Shown here: positions 9,174 to 18,020 of the stretch, piece after piece
Layout: every line of letters starts with the position of its first letter
Numbering within the stretch: position 1 is the stretch's first letter
Source of the DNA: a bacterium
GTDB taxonomy: Bacteria; Pseudomonadota; Gammaproteobacteria; Pseudomonadales; Moraxellaceae
Length of the DNA stretch: 64,000 nt
NCBI GenBank assembly: GCA_029945725.1
Contig: JAQSDB010000002.1
Location: 434,001-498,000 of the forward strand
Reading direction: 5' to 3'
The notes under the pieces: model-generated
The model's input: only the letters and a program-made list of their open reading frames with translations
What the model was told of the DNA's origin: nothing
Database searches by the model: none
Program-made: the position numbers and the translations under genes

Positions 9174-9203
9174 GCCATGCGGCGTGGCGCGCGGCAGGCG
9201 GAC

Positions 9204-9938
9204 CTAGAGATAGACATAAACCGCAGCAGCCACATGGTTGCCGGAAAGGGTTTTCTTTTGCGCCGGCAGGCCGTTCACGGTCTTCGCGTCATAGTCGATG
9301 GAGACGGCGCGCAGGGCAAAACCGACCCGGCTTCCCTTGAAGGGGAGGTCGATTTTTCCGGGCAGCCAGTTGTATTCAATGGCGTAGCCGCGGGCATCGT
9401 CAAATCTCACGTTGAGGTCGGGCTGGCCGTCAATATGCGCGGAGAACACCGGTGAAGAATGCTGGACAAGGCCGCCACCAATCCGGTGATTGCCACCACC
9501 AAAGCGGTAGAAGACCTGTTCATCCAGGGTGTGGCGGTCAAACGTCATCTCGCCGTTACTCGCCGTGCTGCTGTTGACGTGATAGCCCGCCAGTACCTGC
9601 GCTGACCAGTTGCTGTGCGGGATGTCGATGCCGAGGCCGCCAGCGACATACATGATGCCGCCGGCGGTGATTTTCTCTTCATGGCCGTTGTTGAACTTCA
9701 CGGTGGCAATGGTGTCGCCGCCGAGGCTGTAGCCGACAGTGCCGACCAGGTGCAAAAGACGCTCGTATTTGACCGTGATTACCGGCTGTTTGGTGGTGGC
9801 CACTGTTTCATCGGCCTCCGTCACGATGGGGGCCGCCGCGATGCTGCCGGCGAACGGGCTTTCTTCGGCCATGGCCGAGCCGCAGAAGGTGATGCCGGCA
9901 AGGGCGGCGGCAATGATTAGCGGTTGAACGTGATGCAT
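9204..9938 (-). CDS. Exported outer-membrane-barrel-like protein, unknown function
   Basis: Exported 244-residue protein, rich in alternating polar/aromatic strands typical of a small outer-membrane barrel, for example VGTVGYSLGGDTIATVKFNN and WSAQVLAGYHVNSS. The second of two adjacent ATGs (9938) sits at better spacing from the AAGGA site; it opens a signal peptide ending AMA before EESPF. The chain ends in GNHVAAAVYVYL, a strand-like end without the classic terminal Phe. I do not recognise a specific family; an OmpW/OprB-like pore or a surface-exposed barrel are possible. It is convergent with the rhodanese and borders the repeat cluster. Confidence 0.6.
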   Translation of the reverse strand: MHHVQPLIIAAALAGITFCGSAMAEESPFAGSIAAAPIVTEADETVATTKQPVITVKYERLLHLVGTVGYSLGGDTIATVKFNNGHEEKITAGGIMYVAGGLGIDIPHSNWSAQVLAGYHVNSSTASNGEMTFDRHTLDEQVFYRFGGGNHRIGGGLVQHSSPVFSAHIDGQPDLNVRFDDARGYAIEYNWLPGKIDLPFKGSRVGFALRAVSIDYDAKTVNGLPAQKKTLSGNHVAAAVYVYL

Positions 9939-10094
9939 CATGATTTCCTTGGGGGGAGTTGATGTGGTGAGTCTGGTCACCACTCCGGAATATGTGGCGG
10001 CACTTTGCCGGAGTCGGCAGGTATGGGCAATTGTGGATTTTACGGATCATGCCTTGGCGGGTAAACGCAAGGGGTGGATAGAGCATGGTGTGCT

Positions 10095-10338
10095 GGGATT
10101 TTGGCACCGTCGGGGATTTGGTGATGTGCTCCGACGGGGTTGCTTTGGTTGTTTCTCTGCAAGAGGGATTGCGGCTGCACCGGGCCTTACTTTCTTTGCT
10201 GCGCCTAAAGAAAGTAAGCAAAGAAAGGCGCCTCCTGCGGAGAGCCCGCAGGTGATGACTTCAGCTCTCGTCGCTGACTCCGCATGGGCATGCTCGCGCC
10301 GTGCGGCGACTCGCAATCGGCTTCGGCTCTTTTAATTC
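10095..10338 (+). repeat. Long repeat A, copy 1
   Basis: About 245 bases, nearly identical to copy 2. Contains CCGTCGG...CCGACGG and the paired motif ACTTTCTTTGC...GCAAAGAAAGG, which can fold into alternative hairpins, and ends with CGCCGTGCGGCGACTCGC and a T4AATT end. Short open frames inside it change from copy to copy and look non-coding. Confidence 0.88.
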
Positions 10339-10348
10339 CGCTTGGGCC

Positions 10349-10428
10349 GTAGGTTGGGGTAAGCCTGCGCACCCCAACGATGGTGGTGCGGCAGAGAAGG
10401 TTGGGCTTCCTGCGTCAGCCCAACCTAC
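10349..10428 (+). repeat. Repeat B, copy 1 (GTAGGTTGGG ... CCCAACCTAC)
   Basis: 80-base element bounded by a perfect 10-base inverted repeat GTAGGTTGGG/CCCAACCTAC, with an internal CACCCCAACGATGGTGGTGC segment shared by the other copies. Confidence 0.85.
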
Positions 10429-10456
10429 GCTTGCTTGCCGTTTTCCCGGGTGTGCG

Positions 10457-10698
10457 GTGATTTTGGCACCGTCGGGGATTTGGTGATGTGCTCCGACGGG
10501 GTTGCTTTGGTTGTTTCTCTGCAAGAGGGATTGCGGCTGCACCGGGCCTTACTTTCTTTGCTGCGCCTAAAGAAAGTAAGCAAAGAAAGGCGCCTCCTGC
10601 GGAGAGCCCGCAGGTGATGACTTCAGCTCTCGTCGCTGACTCCGCATGGGCATGCTCGCGCCGTGCGGCGTCTCGCAACCGGCTTCTGCTTTTTTAAT
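10457..10698 (+). repeat. Long repeat A, copy 2
   Basis: Almost base-for-base the same as copy 1, including the distinctive inner part CCTGCGGAGAGCCCGCAGG and the CTCTCGTCGCTGACTCCGC segment. Confidence 0.88.
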
Positions 10699-10710
10699 TT
10701 TGGTTGGGCT

Positions 10711-10756
10711 GTAGGTTGAGGTAAGGCAACGCCGCGCCTCAATGATGGTGGTGCGG
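10711..10756 (+). repeat. Repeat B, copy 2 (left half only)
   Basis: GTAGGTTGAGGTAAGGC...CGCGCCTCAATGATGGTGG: the GGGG/CCCC pairs of the other copies are GAGG/CCTC here, a compensatory change that keeps the pairing. Confidence 0.7.
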
Positions 10757-10877
10757 CAACGTTTTTATGGTGTTGGTGAAGAATACGCGGGTGCTTTTGC
10801 AGGGGGCGGGGTGTGCGGGGCCTGGACATTTGCTTGCCGCTTGCGACCGAAGGAAGTCCCGCGGGACCCGGGAGTGC

Positions 10878-11122
10878 GGGGATTCATGCACCGTCGGGGA
10901 TTTGGTGAGGTGCTCCGACGGGGTTGTTTTGGTTGTTACTTTGCGTGAGGGATTGCGGCTGCACCGGGCCTCACTTTCTTTGCTTCGCCTAAAGAAAGTA
11001 AGCAAAGAAAGGCGCCTCCTGCGGAGGGCTCGCGCATTATGACTTTTGTTCCCGGAGCCACGGCAACGTGGTCATGCTCGCGCCGTGCGGCGACTCGCAA
11101 CCGGCTTCGGTTCTTTTAATTC
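10878..11122 (+). repeat. Long repeat A, copy 3 (diverged)
   Basis: Same layout as copies 1 and 2, but with a different inner part (GGAGGGCTCGCGCATTATG, then GTTCCCGGAGCCACGGC) and several substitutions. The AAAGAAAGTAAGCAAAGAAA core is unchanged. Confidence 0.85.
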
Positions 11123-11232
11123 CGCTTGGGTCGTAGGTTAAGAAAAGACGGGATCGGTCCTTTGGGATTGACTGGTAAGCGCGCCCCATTAAACGAGCAG
11201 CGGTGATTTAAATCGGGAGCCGGGCGGTAGCG

Positions 11233-11312
11233 GTAGGTTGGGGTAAGGCAGCGCCGCACCCCAACGATGGTGGTGCAGCCATGTGTGTTGAGATTCCTGC
11301 GTCGGCCCAACG
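11233..11312 (+). repeat. Repeat B, copy 3
   Basis: GTAGGTTGGGGTAAGGCAGC...CACCCCAACGATGGTGGTGC, ending in CCTGCGTCGGCCCAACG; the right-hand half is degraded. Confidence 0.75.
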
Positions 11313-11367
11313 TTTTTTCGGCCGCGATTTTTTTGAAGAAAAAAGTATTTTCGTTGAAGCCAGGAAT

Positions 11368-11398
11368 GTTGGGGTGCGCAGGCTTACCCCAACCTACG
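11368..11398 (-). repeat. Repeat B, copy 4 (inverted half)
   Basis: GTTGGGGTGCGCAGGCTTAC followed by CCCAACCTAC: the reverse complement of the left half of copy 1. Confidence 0.75.
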
Positions 11399-11408
11399 GC
11401 CCCGAGCA

Positions 11409-11652
11409 CATTAAAATCACCGAAGCTGGTTGCGAGTCGCCGCACGGCGCGAGCATGACCATGCGGATTTAGTTACAAGAGCAGTAGCCATAAAATGAAG
11501 GGCTGCCCGCAGGGCTCGCCTTTCTTTGCTTACTTTCTTTAGGCGAAGCAAAGAAAGTGAGGCCCGGTGCAGCCGCAATCCCTCTTGCAGAGAAACAACC
11601 GAAGCAACCTCGTCGGAGCACCTCACCGAATCCCCGACGGTGCGTGAATCCC
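11409..11652 (-). repeat. Long repeat A, copy 4 (inverted)
   Basis: Reverse complement of the A repeat, containing GCCGCACGGCGCGAGCATG at its left and CCCCGACGGTGC at its right. Copies 3 and 4 thus form a large inverted pair around 11122-11409. Confidence 0.85.
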
Positions 11653-11736
11653 GCGCTCCCGGGCAAATGGCAGGCAAATGTACAGGCCGCGTATACCCTG
11701 GCAATGATTTGGATGGGGAAGGCGATTTAAGGGGGA

Positions 11737-11816
11737 GTAGGTTGGGGTAAGGCAACGCCGCACCCCAACGATGGTGGTGCGCGAGGAGTGTTGGGCTTCC
11801 TGCGTCAGCCCAACCT
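11737..11816 (+). repeat. Repeat B, copy 5
   Basis: GTAGGTTGGGGTAAGGCAAC to CAGCCCAACCTGTGC, full length with a slightly degraded right terminus; it ends about 30 bases from the stop codon of the SIR2-like gene. Confidence 0.8.
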
Positions 11817-11848
11817 GTGCGGGGTTTGTTCGTGCTTAGTTGGTTTTT

Positions 11849-12853
11849 TTAGCCTAAAACGAGCCAGTCTTCCAGTAATGTACGGCACCCATAATCAATA
11901 AATTCAGGTGGGTGTTTTGGGCTGTAACCCGGATCGCTAATATCATTAAGATAAAATGACTTTTTTAATGCCTGCGCTCTTCTGGGCTGAATTCCCATTG
12001 CGGTTCCATATACTTCTCGAAGTGCTAATCCTGTGACAGATTCAGCTATTCCTTTTGTTGGTAGGTTGAGTCTTCTCATGTTCGTAGGATCAAATCCGAA
12101 TCCGAGAAAGCATATTTTATCGGATTTTTCTAAAATATCGTGGCATTGGGATAGTGTTAAAGAGTCGTCTCTGCCTTCCGGTATAATTTGAATGCAGTCC
12201 GCTGATTTAGAAATAATCTCTTCTGGGAATGATCGATCGTACCATTTGTTTTCGTCTTCATCTGGTTGGCGCTGAAGTCCGTACTCCCCATAAACTTGCC
12301 CATAAACGTGTATTATTTTAATGCACGTGGCTATTGCCTCTTTGCATTCCTCAATGCTTTTTGCAAATGCATGAGACATGGCGTTCGATAAGTATGTCTC
12401 AAGTGATCTGTCATAGTTAAATGTAATTATAGAGATCTTGTTTTCTTTTATGCTTTCCCAGTTTGTTCCTGATGCGAGTTTATTCCATAAATAGTGATAC
12501 CAGTGTTCGTTCTCATTTATTGGGTTTGTGAGGCGCCCAGGATTCTCTGTTCTTTTTATTATGAGAGATATTGCGTGCTTTCCTATTCTTGAGAATTCTG
12601 CTCTTCTTGAGAGAAACTCATCAATTGATGTTAACTGTGAGCTGTGAAAGGCTTCTGAAAACGCATCGATATTATCTTGGTGGAATCCGAGATTAAGAAG
12701 GTCTTTTCTTATCCATGAGTGGTAGGGATGGCGAGACTCTTCTTTTCTTTTTGTTCCGTGAATTAAGTAGTCTCGAAGGCCTATGCCCGTTGGGAGGCCG
12801 TAATTGTGGCTTGCGCCGGCGCCAAGGATTAGTGTGGTTTCGTCAATGATCAT
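11849..12853 (-). CDS. Solitary SIR2-like domain protein, probable NAD-consuming defence protein
   Basis: 334-residue cytoplasmic protein with a SIR2-type NAD-binding core. Visible motifs: LILGAGASHNYGLPTG (residues 8-23, nucleotide loop), SIDEFL (76-81), TFNYD (144-148, with the Asn used by SIR2 NADases) and IHVYGQ (181-186, the likely catalytic His). Bacterial SIR2 proteins of this type often act in anti-phage defence by emptying NAD, usually with an Argonaute, HerA or other partner, although single-gene versions exist. No partner is adjacent here. Codon use is visibly AT-rich compared with both neighbours, a sign of transfer. The gene sits between the repeat cluster and nrdB and shares a terminator with nrdB only head-on. 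Family fit is good; the defence role is inferred. Confidence 0.75.
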   Translation of the reverse strand: MIIDETTLILGAGASHNYGLPTGIGLRDYLIHGTKRKEESRHPYHSWIRKDLLNLGFHQDNIDAFSEAFHSSQLTSIDEFLSRRAEFSRIGKHAISLIIKRTENPGRLTNPINENEHWYHYLWNKLASGTNWESIKENKISIITFNYDRSLETYLSNAMSHAFAKSIEECKEAIATCIKIIHVYGQVYGEYGLQRQPDEDENKWYDRSFPEEIISKSADCIQIIPEGRDDSLTLSQCHDILEKSDKICFLGFGFDPTNMRRLNLPTKGIAESVTGLALREVYGTAMGIQPRRAQALKKSFYLNDISDPGYSPKHPPEFIDYGCRTLLEDWLVLG

Positions 12854-12902
12854 AGCGATTGCTTTGTAACGGATGGCGAGATATGTAGGGCGCTCAATAA
12901 TA

Positions 12903-12934
12903 ATGAAAAAAGGGCCGCTGCCGGCCCTTTTTTC
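12903..12934. terminator. Terminator hairpin downstream of nrdB
   Basis: GAAAAAAGGGCCG-ctgc-CGGCCCTTTTTTC. It lies just after the nrdB stop on the minus strand and separates nrdB from the start of the SIR2-like gene. Confidence 0.92.
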
Positions 12935-12944
12935 GTTTAACGAA

Positions 12945-14285
12945 TTACCAGCTGAGGGCGCCCCCAGTCTGATACTCCGTCACTCGCGTCTCAAAGAAGT
13001 TCTTCTCTTTGCGCAAATCCATGATCTCCGACATCCACGGAAACGGATTCTTCACTCCCGGGAACTGCTCCGGCAGCCCGAGCTGCGCCAGCCGACGATT
13101 CGCAATGAACTGGAGATACTCCTCCATCATCGCCGCATTCATCCCAAGAACCCCGCGCGGCATGGTGTCGCGTGCGTATTCCACTTCCAGCTGCGTGCCT
13201 TCCAGAATCATCTGGATGGCTTCCTGCTGGAATGCCACGCTCCACAGGTGCGGATTCTCGATCTTGATCTGGTTGATCACATCGATGCCGAAATTCACGT
13301 GCATGGATTCATCACGCAGGATGTACTGGAACTGCTCTGCAACGCCCGTCATCTTGTTGCGGCGTCCCATGGAAAGAATCTGGGTAAAACCGCAGTAGAA
13401 GAAGATGCCTTCGAGCACGGCATAGAAGCCGATCAGGTTGCGCAGCAGGTCCTGGTCGGTTTCCGGTGTGCCGGTGACAAAGGTCGGATCGTTCATGCTC
13501 TGCGTGTACTTGAGGCCCCAAGCTGCCTTGCGGGCAACGCTCGGGACTTCGCGGTACATGTTGAAGATTTCACCTTCATTGATGCCGAGCGACTGGATGC
13601 AATACTGGTAGGCATGCGTGTGAATGGCTTCTTCAAACGCCTGGCGCAGCAGGTACTGGCGGCATTCGGGATTGGTGATGTGGCGGTAGATGGCTAGCAC
13701 CAGATTGTTTGCCACCAGCGAATCGGCGGTGGAGAAAAAGCCGAGGCTGCGCATGACGATGCGGCGCTCGTCATCGGAGATCTGGCCGTCGTTGGCTTTC
13801 CACATGGACACGTCTTTCGACATGTTCACTTCCTGCGGCATCCAGTGGTTGGCGCAACCGTCGAGGTATTTCTGCCAGGCCCATTCGTACTTGAACGGCA
13901 CCAGCTGGTTGACGTCGGCGCGGCAGTTGATCATGCGCTTGTCGTCAACCTGCACACGGCCGGCGCCCATCTCCAGCTCTTCCAGAGCCGGCAGGGCATC
14001 AAGCTTGGCCAGCGCGGCAGCAGCGCGTGCCTTCACGTCGTCGCTGTTGAGCGCGTCTTCGGCATTCAGCTGTTGCAGGGCGGCGTCGACGACGGCGGCG
14101 GGGTGTGCGGTGGCGTGGCGGCTTCCGGCCAGATCGGCGGCAGCAGCAGCAGCTGCAGCTGGTGCTGGCACAGCATGTGCCACTGCTGGTGCCGGCGGAG
14201 TTTCTGTGCGTGCAGGTGCTTGCGCAGTTCTTGCCGGCGCAACCGGTGTCGTCTCGTCGCCATCAAAGTCATCCCAGGAAATCAT
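12945..14285 (-). CDS. nrdB: Ribonucleoside-diphosphate reductase subunit beta (class Ia)
   Basis: Radical-generating small subunit of aerobic ribonucleotide reductase; it holds the di-iron centre and tyrosyl radical used by NrdA to make deoxynucleotides. 446 residues. The first ~90 are an Ala/Pro-rich extension (many AAAA runs), followed by the conserved fold. Iron-ligand motifs are visible: [12 protein letters not shown] (Glu, His and a candidate radical Tyr), EGIFFYCGF, and [10 protein letters not shown] (Glu, His). The C-terminal tail ends in TGGALSW, the peptide that docks on NrdA. It is transcribed after nrdA on the same strand, with a 316-base gap holding a nested hairpin. A terminator follows. 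Confidence 0.97.
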   Translation of the reverse strand: MISWDDFDGDETTPVAPARTAQAPARTETPPAPAVAHAVPAPAAAAAAAADLAGSRHATAHPAAVVDAALQQLNAEDALNSDDVKARAAAALAKLDALPALEELEMGAGRVQVDDKRMINCRADVNQLVPFKYEWAWQKYLDGCANHWMPQEVNMSKDVSMWKANDGQISDDERRIVMRSLGFFSTADSLVANNLVLAIYRHITNPECRQYLLRQAFEEAIHTHAYQYCIQSLGINEGEIFNMYREVPSVARKAAWGLKYTQSMNDPTFVTGTPETDQDLLRNLIGFYAVLEGIFFYCGFTQILSMGRRNKMTGVAEQFQYILRDESMHVNFGIDVINQIKIENPHLWSVAFQQEAIQMILEGTQLEVEYARDTMPRGVLGMNAAMMEEYLQFIANRRLAQLGLPEQFPGVKNPFPWMSEIMDLRKEKNFFETRVTEYQTGGALSW

Positions 14286-14601
14286 GTGTCTTCCTCTGCA
14301 TATTCATTATGTGTCACGTGTCACGGCAGGCTGACATTGGCGTTTCGTGAACCAGTCGCGTGCTGACAAATACCGTGTTTCTTGTTTCAGTTTTTCGTTT
14401 GGGTCTTTATTTTTCACCCGATTTTTTGTCAGGTGTTTGTATCAGTTTTTCTGTGGACTCGATCAGCTCCACTGTGAGGCTGATCCCGAGTGTGTTTGGC
14501 AAGGCGCCGATTGGCTGGACGGCCGCAGCATACAGACAGTATGTGAGGACCGGTCAGCCAATCGGCAACGCCGCCAGGCGCGCTCCGGATCAGTCGAACC
14601 C
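14286..14601. other. nrdA-nrdB intergenic region with nested hairpin
   Basis: No gene is visible in this 316-base gap. At 14506-14566 there is a perfect 12-base inverted repeat (GCCGATTGGCTG / CAGCCAATCGGC) enclosing a second hairpin, CATAC-agaca-GTATG (14529-14543). There is no T-run right after it on the minus strand, so it looks more like an RNA-processing, stabilising or attenuation element than a simple terminator. The rest of the gap, on the nrdB side, is T-rich on the plus strand. Confidence 0.7.
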
Positions 14602-17478
14602 TTATTGGCAGGCTTCGCAATCCGGGTTATCGATCGAGCACGCCAGCGGCACGGGCGCGGCGACCGGAGCCGCTTCCACCGTTTCCGTGACGGTGTGCTT
14701 CACGGCATTGAGCGCGCCATCGGAAATCGTGGATTTCTCGGCGGCGGTGGCTCCCATGGCGCGGAGGTAGTAGGTCGTCTTGAGGCCGCGATACCAGGCC
14801 ATGCGGTAGGTGACATCGAGCTTTTTGCCGGAGGCCTGGTTGATGTACAGGTTCAGCGACTGTGCCTGGTCAATCCATTTCTGCCGGCGCGAAGCAGCAT
14901 CGACCAGCCAGCGTGGCTCGATTTCGAAGGCGGTGGCAAACAGCGCCTTGAGATCGGCCGGCACGCGATCGAGCTTCTGCATGGAGCCGTCGTAGTACTT
15001 GAGGTCGTTGACCATCACGTTGTCCCAGAGCCCGCGTGCTTTCAGCTCGTTCACCAGATACGGATTCACGACGGTGAACTCGCCGGACAGGTTCGATTTC
15101 ACGTACAGGTTCTGGTAAGTCGGCTCGATGGACTGGGCGACGCCGCAGATATTGGAAATCGTGGCGGTCGGCGCAATCGCCATGACGTTGGAGTTGCGCA
15201 TGCCCTGCGTTTGCACGCGGGTACGCAGCGAGTTCCAGTCCATGGTGGTCGACATGTCGACGTCCACATAACCGGCGCCACGGTGCTCGGCAATCAGCTT
15301 GATGGAATCAATCGGCAACACGCCCTTGCTCCACAGCGAGCCTTCATAGGTGGAGTAGGAGCCGCGCTCCACGGCGAGCTCGCTGGACGCTTCGATGGCG
15401 TAGTAGCTGATGACTTCCATGGAAGTGTCGGCAAAGGCCACGGCGGCATTCGAGCTGTAGGAGATTTTCTGGATGTAGAGCGCATCCTGGAAACCCATGA
15501 TGCCCATGCCGACCGGACGGTGGCGCAGGTTGGACTTGCGCGCCTGCGGGACGGCGTAATAGTTGATGTCGATGACGTTGTCGAGCATGCGCAACGCCGT
15601 CTTCACCGTGCTCTTGATGCGCGCGACATCCAGGCCTTCGGCCGTGACGTGATTCACCAGATTGATGGAGCCGAGATTGCACACGGCAATTTCTTCGGCC
15701 GAGGTGTTGAGCGTGATTTCCGTGCAGAGATTGGACGAATGCACGACACCGACGTGCTGCTGCGGCGAGCGCAGGTTGCAGACATCCTTGAAGGTGATCC
15801 AGGGATGGCCGGTTTCAAACAGCATGCTCAGCATCTTGCGCCACAGGTCCTGCGCACGCACGCGCTTGAACAGCGGCAGCGTGCCGGCGCGGGTCATGGC
15901 TTCGTATTCGTTGTAGCGCTTTTCAAACGCCATACCGTAGAGGTCGTGCAGGTCGGGTGCGTCGGCGGGCGAGAACAGGGTCCACTCGGCGTCGTCGAAC
16001 ACGCGCTTCATGAAAAGATCGGGCACCCAGTTGGCGGTGTTCATGTCGTGCGTGCGACGACGGTCGTCACCGGTATTCTTGCGCAGCTCGACGAATTCCT
16101 CGATGTCGAGATGCCAGGTTTCGAGATAGGCGCAGACCGCACCCTTGCGCTTGCCACCCTGGTTGACGGCAACGGCGGTGTCGTTGGCGACTTTCAGGAA
16201 GGGCACGACGCCCTGTGACTTGCCGTTGGTGCCCTTGATGTAGGTGCCGAGGGCGCGCACGGGCGTCCAGTCGTTGCCGAGGCCGCCGGCCCATTTGGAG
16301 AGCATGGCGTTGTCGTGGATGGCGCCGAAAATACCGGAAAGGTCATCGGGCACGGTGGTCAGGTAGCAGCTGGAAAGCTGCGGGCGCAGTGTGCCGGCGT
16401 TGAACAGCGTCGGCGTGGAGGCCATGTAGTCGAAGCTCGACATCAGGTTGTAGAACTCGATGGCACGGCCTTCGCGGTCCTTTTCCTGAATGGCCAGCCC
16501 CATGGCGACGCGCATGAAAAACACCTGCGGCAGTTCGAAACGCACGTCATTCGAATGAATGAAATAACGGTCGTAGAGTGTCTGCAGGCCGAGATAAGTG
16601 AACTGGAAATCACGATCGGGTTTCAGCGCGGCGCCGAGGCGGGCGAGATCGAAGCTGGCGAGTTCCGGTGACAGCAGCTCAAGCTCGATGCCTTTCTTGA
16701 TGTAGGCAGTCAGGGCTTTGGGGTAATGCAGGGTCATGTCGCCCTGGGTGGCGATGCTGGCGATGCCGAGGAAGCCGAGGGCTTCGCTGCGCAGGTGATC
16801 CATGAGCAGGCGCGCGGTGACGTAGGTGTAATTGGGCTCCTGCTCGATCATGACGCGGGCGCACATCACCATGGTGGTGTTGATGTCGGACTCTTTGACG
16901 CCGTCGTACAGGTTCTTCAGCGTTTCCTCGACGATGAGGGCGGCATCCACGCCCTGCAGGTCTTCGCAGGCATTGCTCACGAGTGCTTCGAGGCGGCCGA
17001 TATTGAGCGGGCGACGCGTGCCGTCGTCGGCGATGACGGTGAGTGTGGTCTGGGCACGCGGCGTGGTTTTCTGCTCGGCATCGCGGGCACGTGAACGTTC
17101 GTCGCGGTAGAGCACGTAGGCACGGGCGATCTTTTGCTCACCGGAACGCATCAGGGCCAGTTCGACCTGGTCCTGGATTTCCTCGATATGCACGGTGCCA
17201 CCGGTGGGCATGCGGCGCTTGAAGGTGCTGCTGACCATGGCGGTGAGCTGGGCCACCGTTTCATGGATGCGCGAGCTGGCGGCGGCGACGCCGCCCTCCA
17301 CGGCGAGAAAGGCCTTGGTGATGGCAACGGCAATCTTGCCGTCGTCATAAGGCACCACGGTGCCGTTGCGCTTGATCAGGCGCAGCGTGCCTGGCGTGGT
17401 GGCGTTTATATCCGAGGCGGGGGCGGGAATCGGGGCTGCAGCGGGGTGGCTGCCCTGGGGGGTGGTTTCCGTATGCAT
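14602..17478 (-). CDS. nrdA: Ribonucleoside-diphosphate reductase subunit alpha (class Ia, two ATP-cones)
   Basis: Catalytic large subunit of ribonucleotide reductase, 958 residues from the ATG at 17478 (GGAAG site upstream; the frame is open to 17547). An N-terminal ATP-cone (LRLIKRNGTVVPYDDGKIA) is followed by a second, less canonical cone-like region (TLTVIADDGTRRPLNIGRLE), the arrangement known from Pseudomonas NrdA; the first cone senses ATP/dATP for activity control. Catalytic-core signatures include LSSCYLTTVPDDL (active-site Cys), NLCTEITLN (Asn-x-Cys-x-Glu) and VMAIAPTATISNI. The C-terminal DCEAC pair carries reducing equivalents from thioredoxin. The first gene of the nrdA-nrdB unit; its 625-base upstream region carries NrdR-like and DnaA-like sites. 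Confidence 0.97.
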   Translation of the reverse strand: MHTETTPQGSHPAAAPIPAPASDINATTPGTLRLIKRNGTVVPYDDGKIAVAITKAFLAVEGGVAAASSRIHETVAQLTAMVSSTFKRRMPTGGTVHIEEIQDQVELALMRSGEQKIARAYVLYRDERSRARDAEQKTTPRAQTTLTVIADDGTRRPLNIGRLEALVSNACEDLQGVDAALIVEETLKNLYDGVKESDINTTMVMCARVMIEQEPNYTYVTARLLMDHLRSEALGFLGIASIATQGDMTLHYPKALTAYIKKGIELELLSPELASFDLARLGAALKPDRDFQFTYLGLQTLYDRYFIHSNDVRFELPQVFFMRVAMGLAIQEKDREGRAIEFYNLMSSFDYMASTPTLFNAGTLRPQLSSCYLTTVPDDLSGIFGAIHDNAMLSKWAGGLGNDWTPVRALGTYIKGTNGKSQGVVPFLKVANDTAVAVNQGGKRKGAVCAYLETWHLDIEEFVELRKNTGDDRRRTHDMNTANWVPDLFMKRVFDDAEWTLFSPADAPDLHDLYGMAFEKRYNEYEAMTRAGTLPLFKRVRAQDLWRKMLSMLFETGHPWITFKDVCNLRSPQQHVGVVHSSNLCTEITLNTSAEEIAVCNLGSINLVNHVTAEGLDVARIKSTVKTALRMLDNVIDINYYAVPQARKSNLRHRPVGMGIMGFQDALYIQKISYSSNAAVAFADTSMEVISYYAIEASSELAVERGSYSTYEGSLWSKGVLPIDSIKLIAEHRGAGYVDVDMSTTMDWNSLRTRVQTQGMRNSNVMAIAPTATISNICGVAQSIEPTYQNLYVKSNLSGEFTVVNPYLVNELKARGLWDNVMVNDLKYYDGSMQKLDRVPADLKALFATAFEIEPRWLVDAASRRQKWIDQAQSLNLYINQASGKKLDVTYRMAWYRGLKTTYYLRAMGATAAEKSTISDGALNAVKHTVTETVEAAPVAAPVPLACSIDNPDCEACQ

Positions 17479-17735
17479 GATGCTTCCCATAAGCAAAGTA
17501 AAAGGGACAAGTGAGGGCGCTGGAAAAAAGTCACCGACCTGCGTCACGCCTGGCAGGGGAGTTCGGGAACGAAGGGCCAGACACTATATCTTGGGGTGGC
17601 GCATCCGTTGCGAGTGGTGCGTGGCGCACCACAGAACTTCCTGTAAGCCATGCTGTTTTGTGAATAATCCTGTGCTTTCACCCAGTATTTTTATGAGAAT
17701 TCTGGAGTGCGGGTGAAAGACTTCTGCCAGGCTCT

Positions 17736-17751
17736 AACGCAACATATGGTG
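17736..17751. promoter_or_regulatory. Weak NrdR-box-like site
   Basis: ACGCAACATATGGTGT differs from the NrdR consensus ACACWATATATWGTGT at a few positions. The right half is intact. Confidence 0.4.
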
Positions 17752-17822
17752 TCGGTGTCTCTGTTGGGCACAACATAAGCGGTTTTTTTGGGGCCTGCAA
17801 GTGAAAGTATGCGGTATAAGTC

Positions 17823-17831
17823 TGTGGATAA
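17823..17831 (-). promoter_or_regulatory. DnaA box upstream of nrdA
   Basis: TGTGGATAA is the exact complement of the DnaA box TTATCCACA. In E. coli DnaA also acts at the nrdAB promoter, so a role in replication-coupled control is plausible. A second site is not clear, and nine bases can occur by chance. Confidence 0.45.
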
Positions 17832-17903
17832 GCTGTGGGCCGGGCGTGGACAATTACCGGCAAAAACGGGGCAATGCGGGGGCTGCGGGCCTTGCGGGTG
17901 TGA

Positions 17904-17919
17904 ACACTATATATGGTGT
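17904..17919. promoter_or_regulatory. NrdR box upstream of nrdA
   Basis: ACACTATATATGGTGT fits the NrdR consensus ACACWATATATWGTGT with one mismatch and is close to a perfect palindrome. NrdR represses ribonucleotide reductase genes. The site lies 426 bases from the nrdA ATG, farther than usual, and no partner box is seen at the standard ~31-base spacing. Confidence 0.65.
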
Positions 17920-18020
17920 TTGGCCCTGGCTGCTTTGAGGCCGGACCAAAGATGATGTGCCGGCGTGTGAACGCCTGACCGTTGTCTTGTAGGGATTTGT
18001 TATTTCCACTCGTGATGCGC

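Noticed and set aside
10095-11652. Possible CRISPR array
   Set aside because: Repeats are ~245 bases, only four copies, one inverted, with irregular spacing; no cas genes nearby.
9940-11755. Several open frames of 60-137 codons inside the repeat cluster (e.g. starting MLTFFRRSKES)
   Set aside because: They are translations of the repeats, occur in several frames and copies, and have no consistent starts; repeats are more likely non-coding.
14347-16218. 623-residue open frame on the plus strand opposite nrdA
   Set aside because: Antisense shadow of GC-rich nrdA; composition is shadow-like and the real nrdA is certain.
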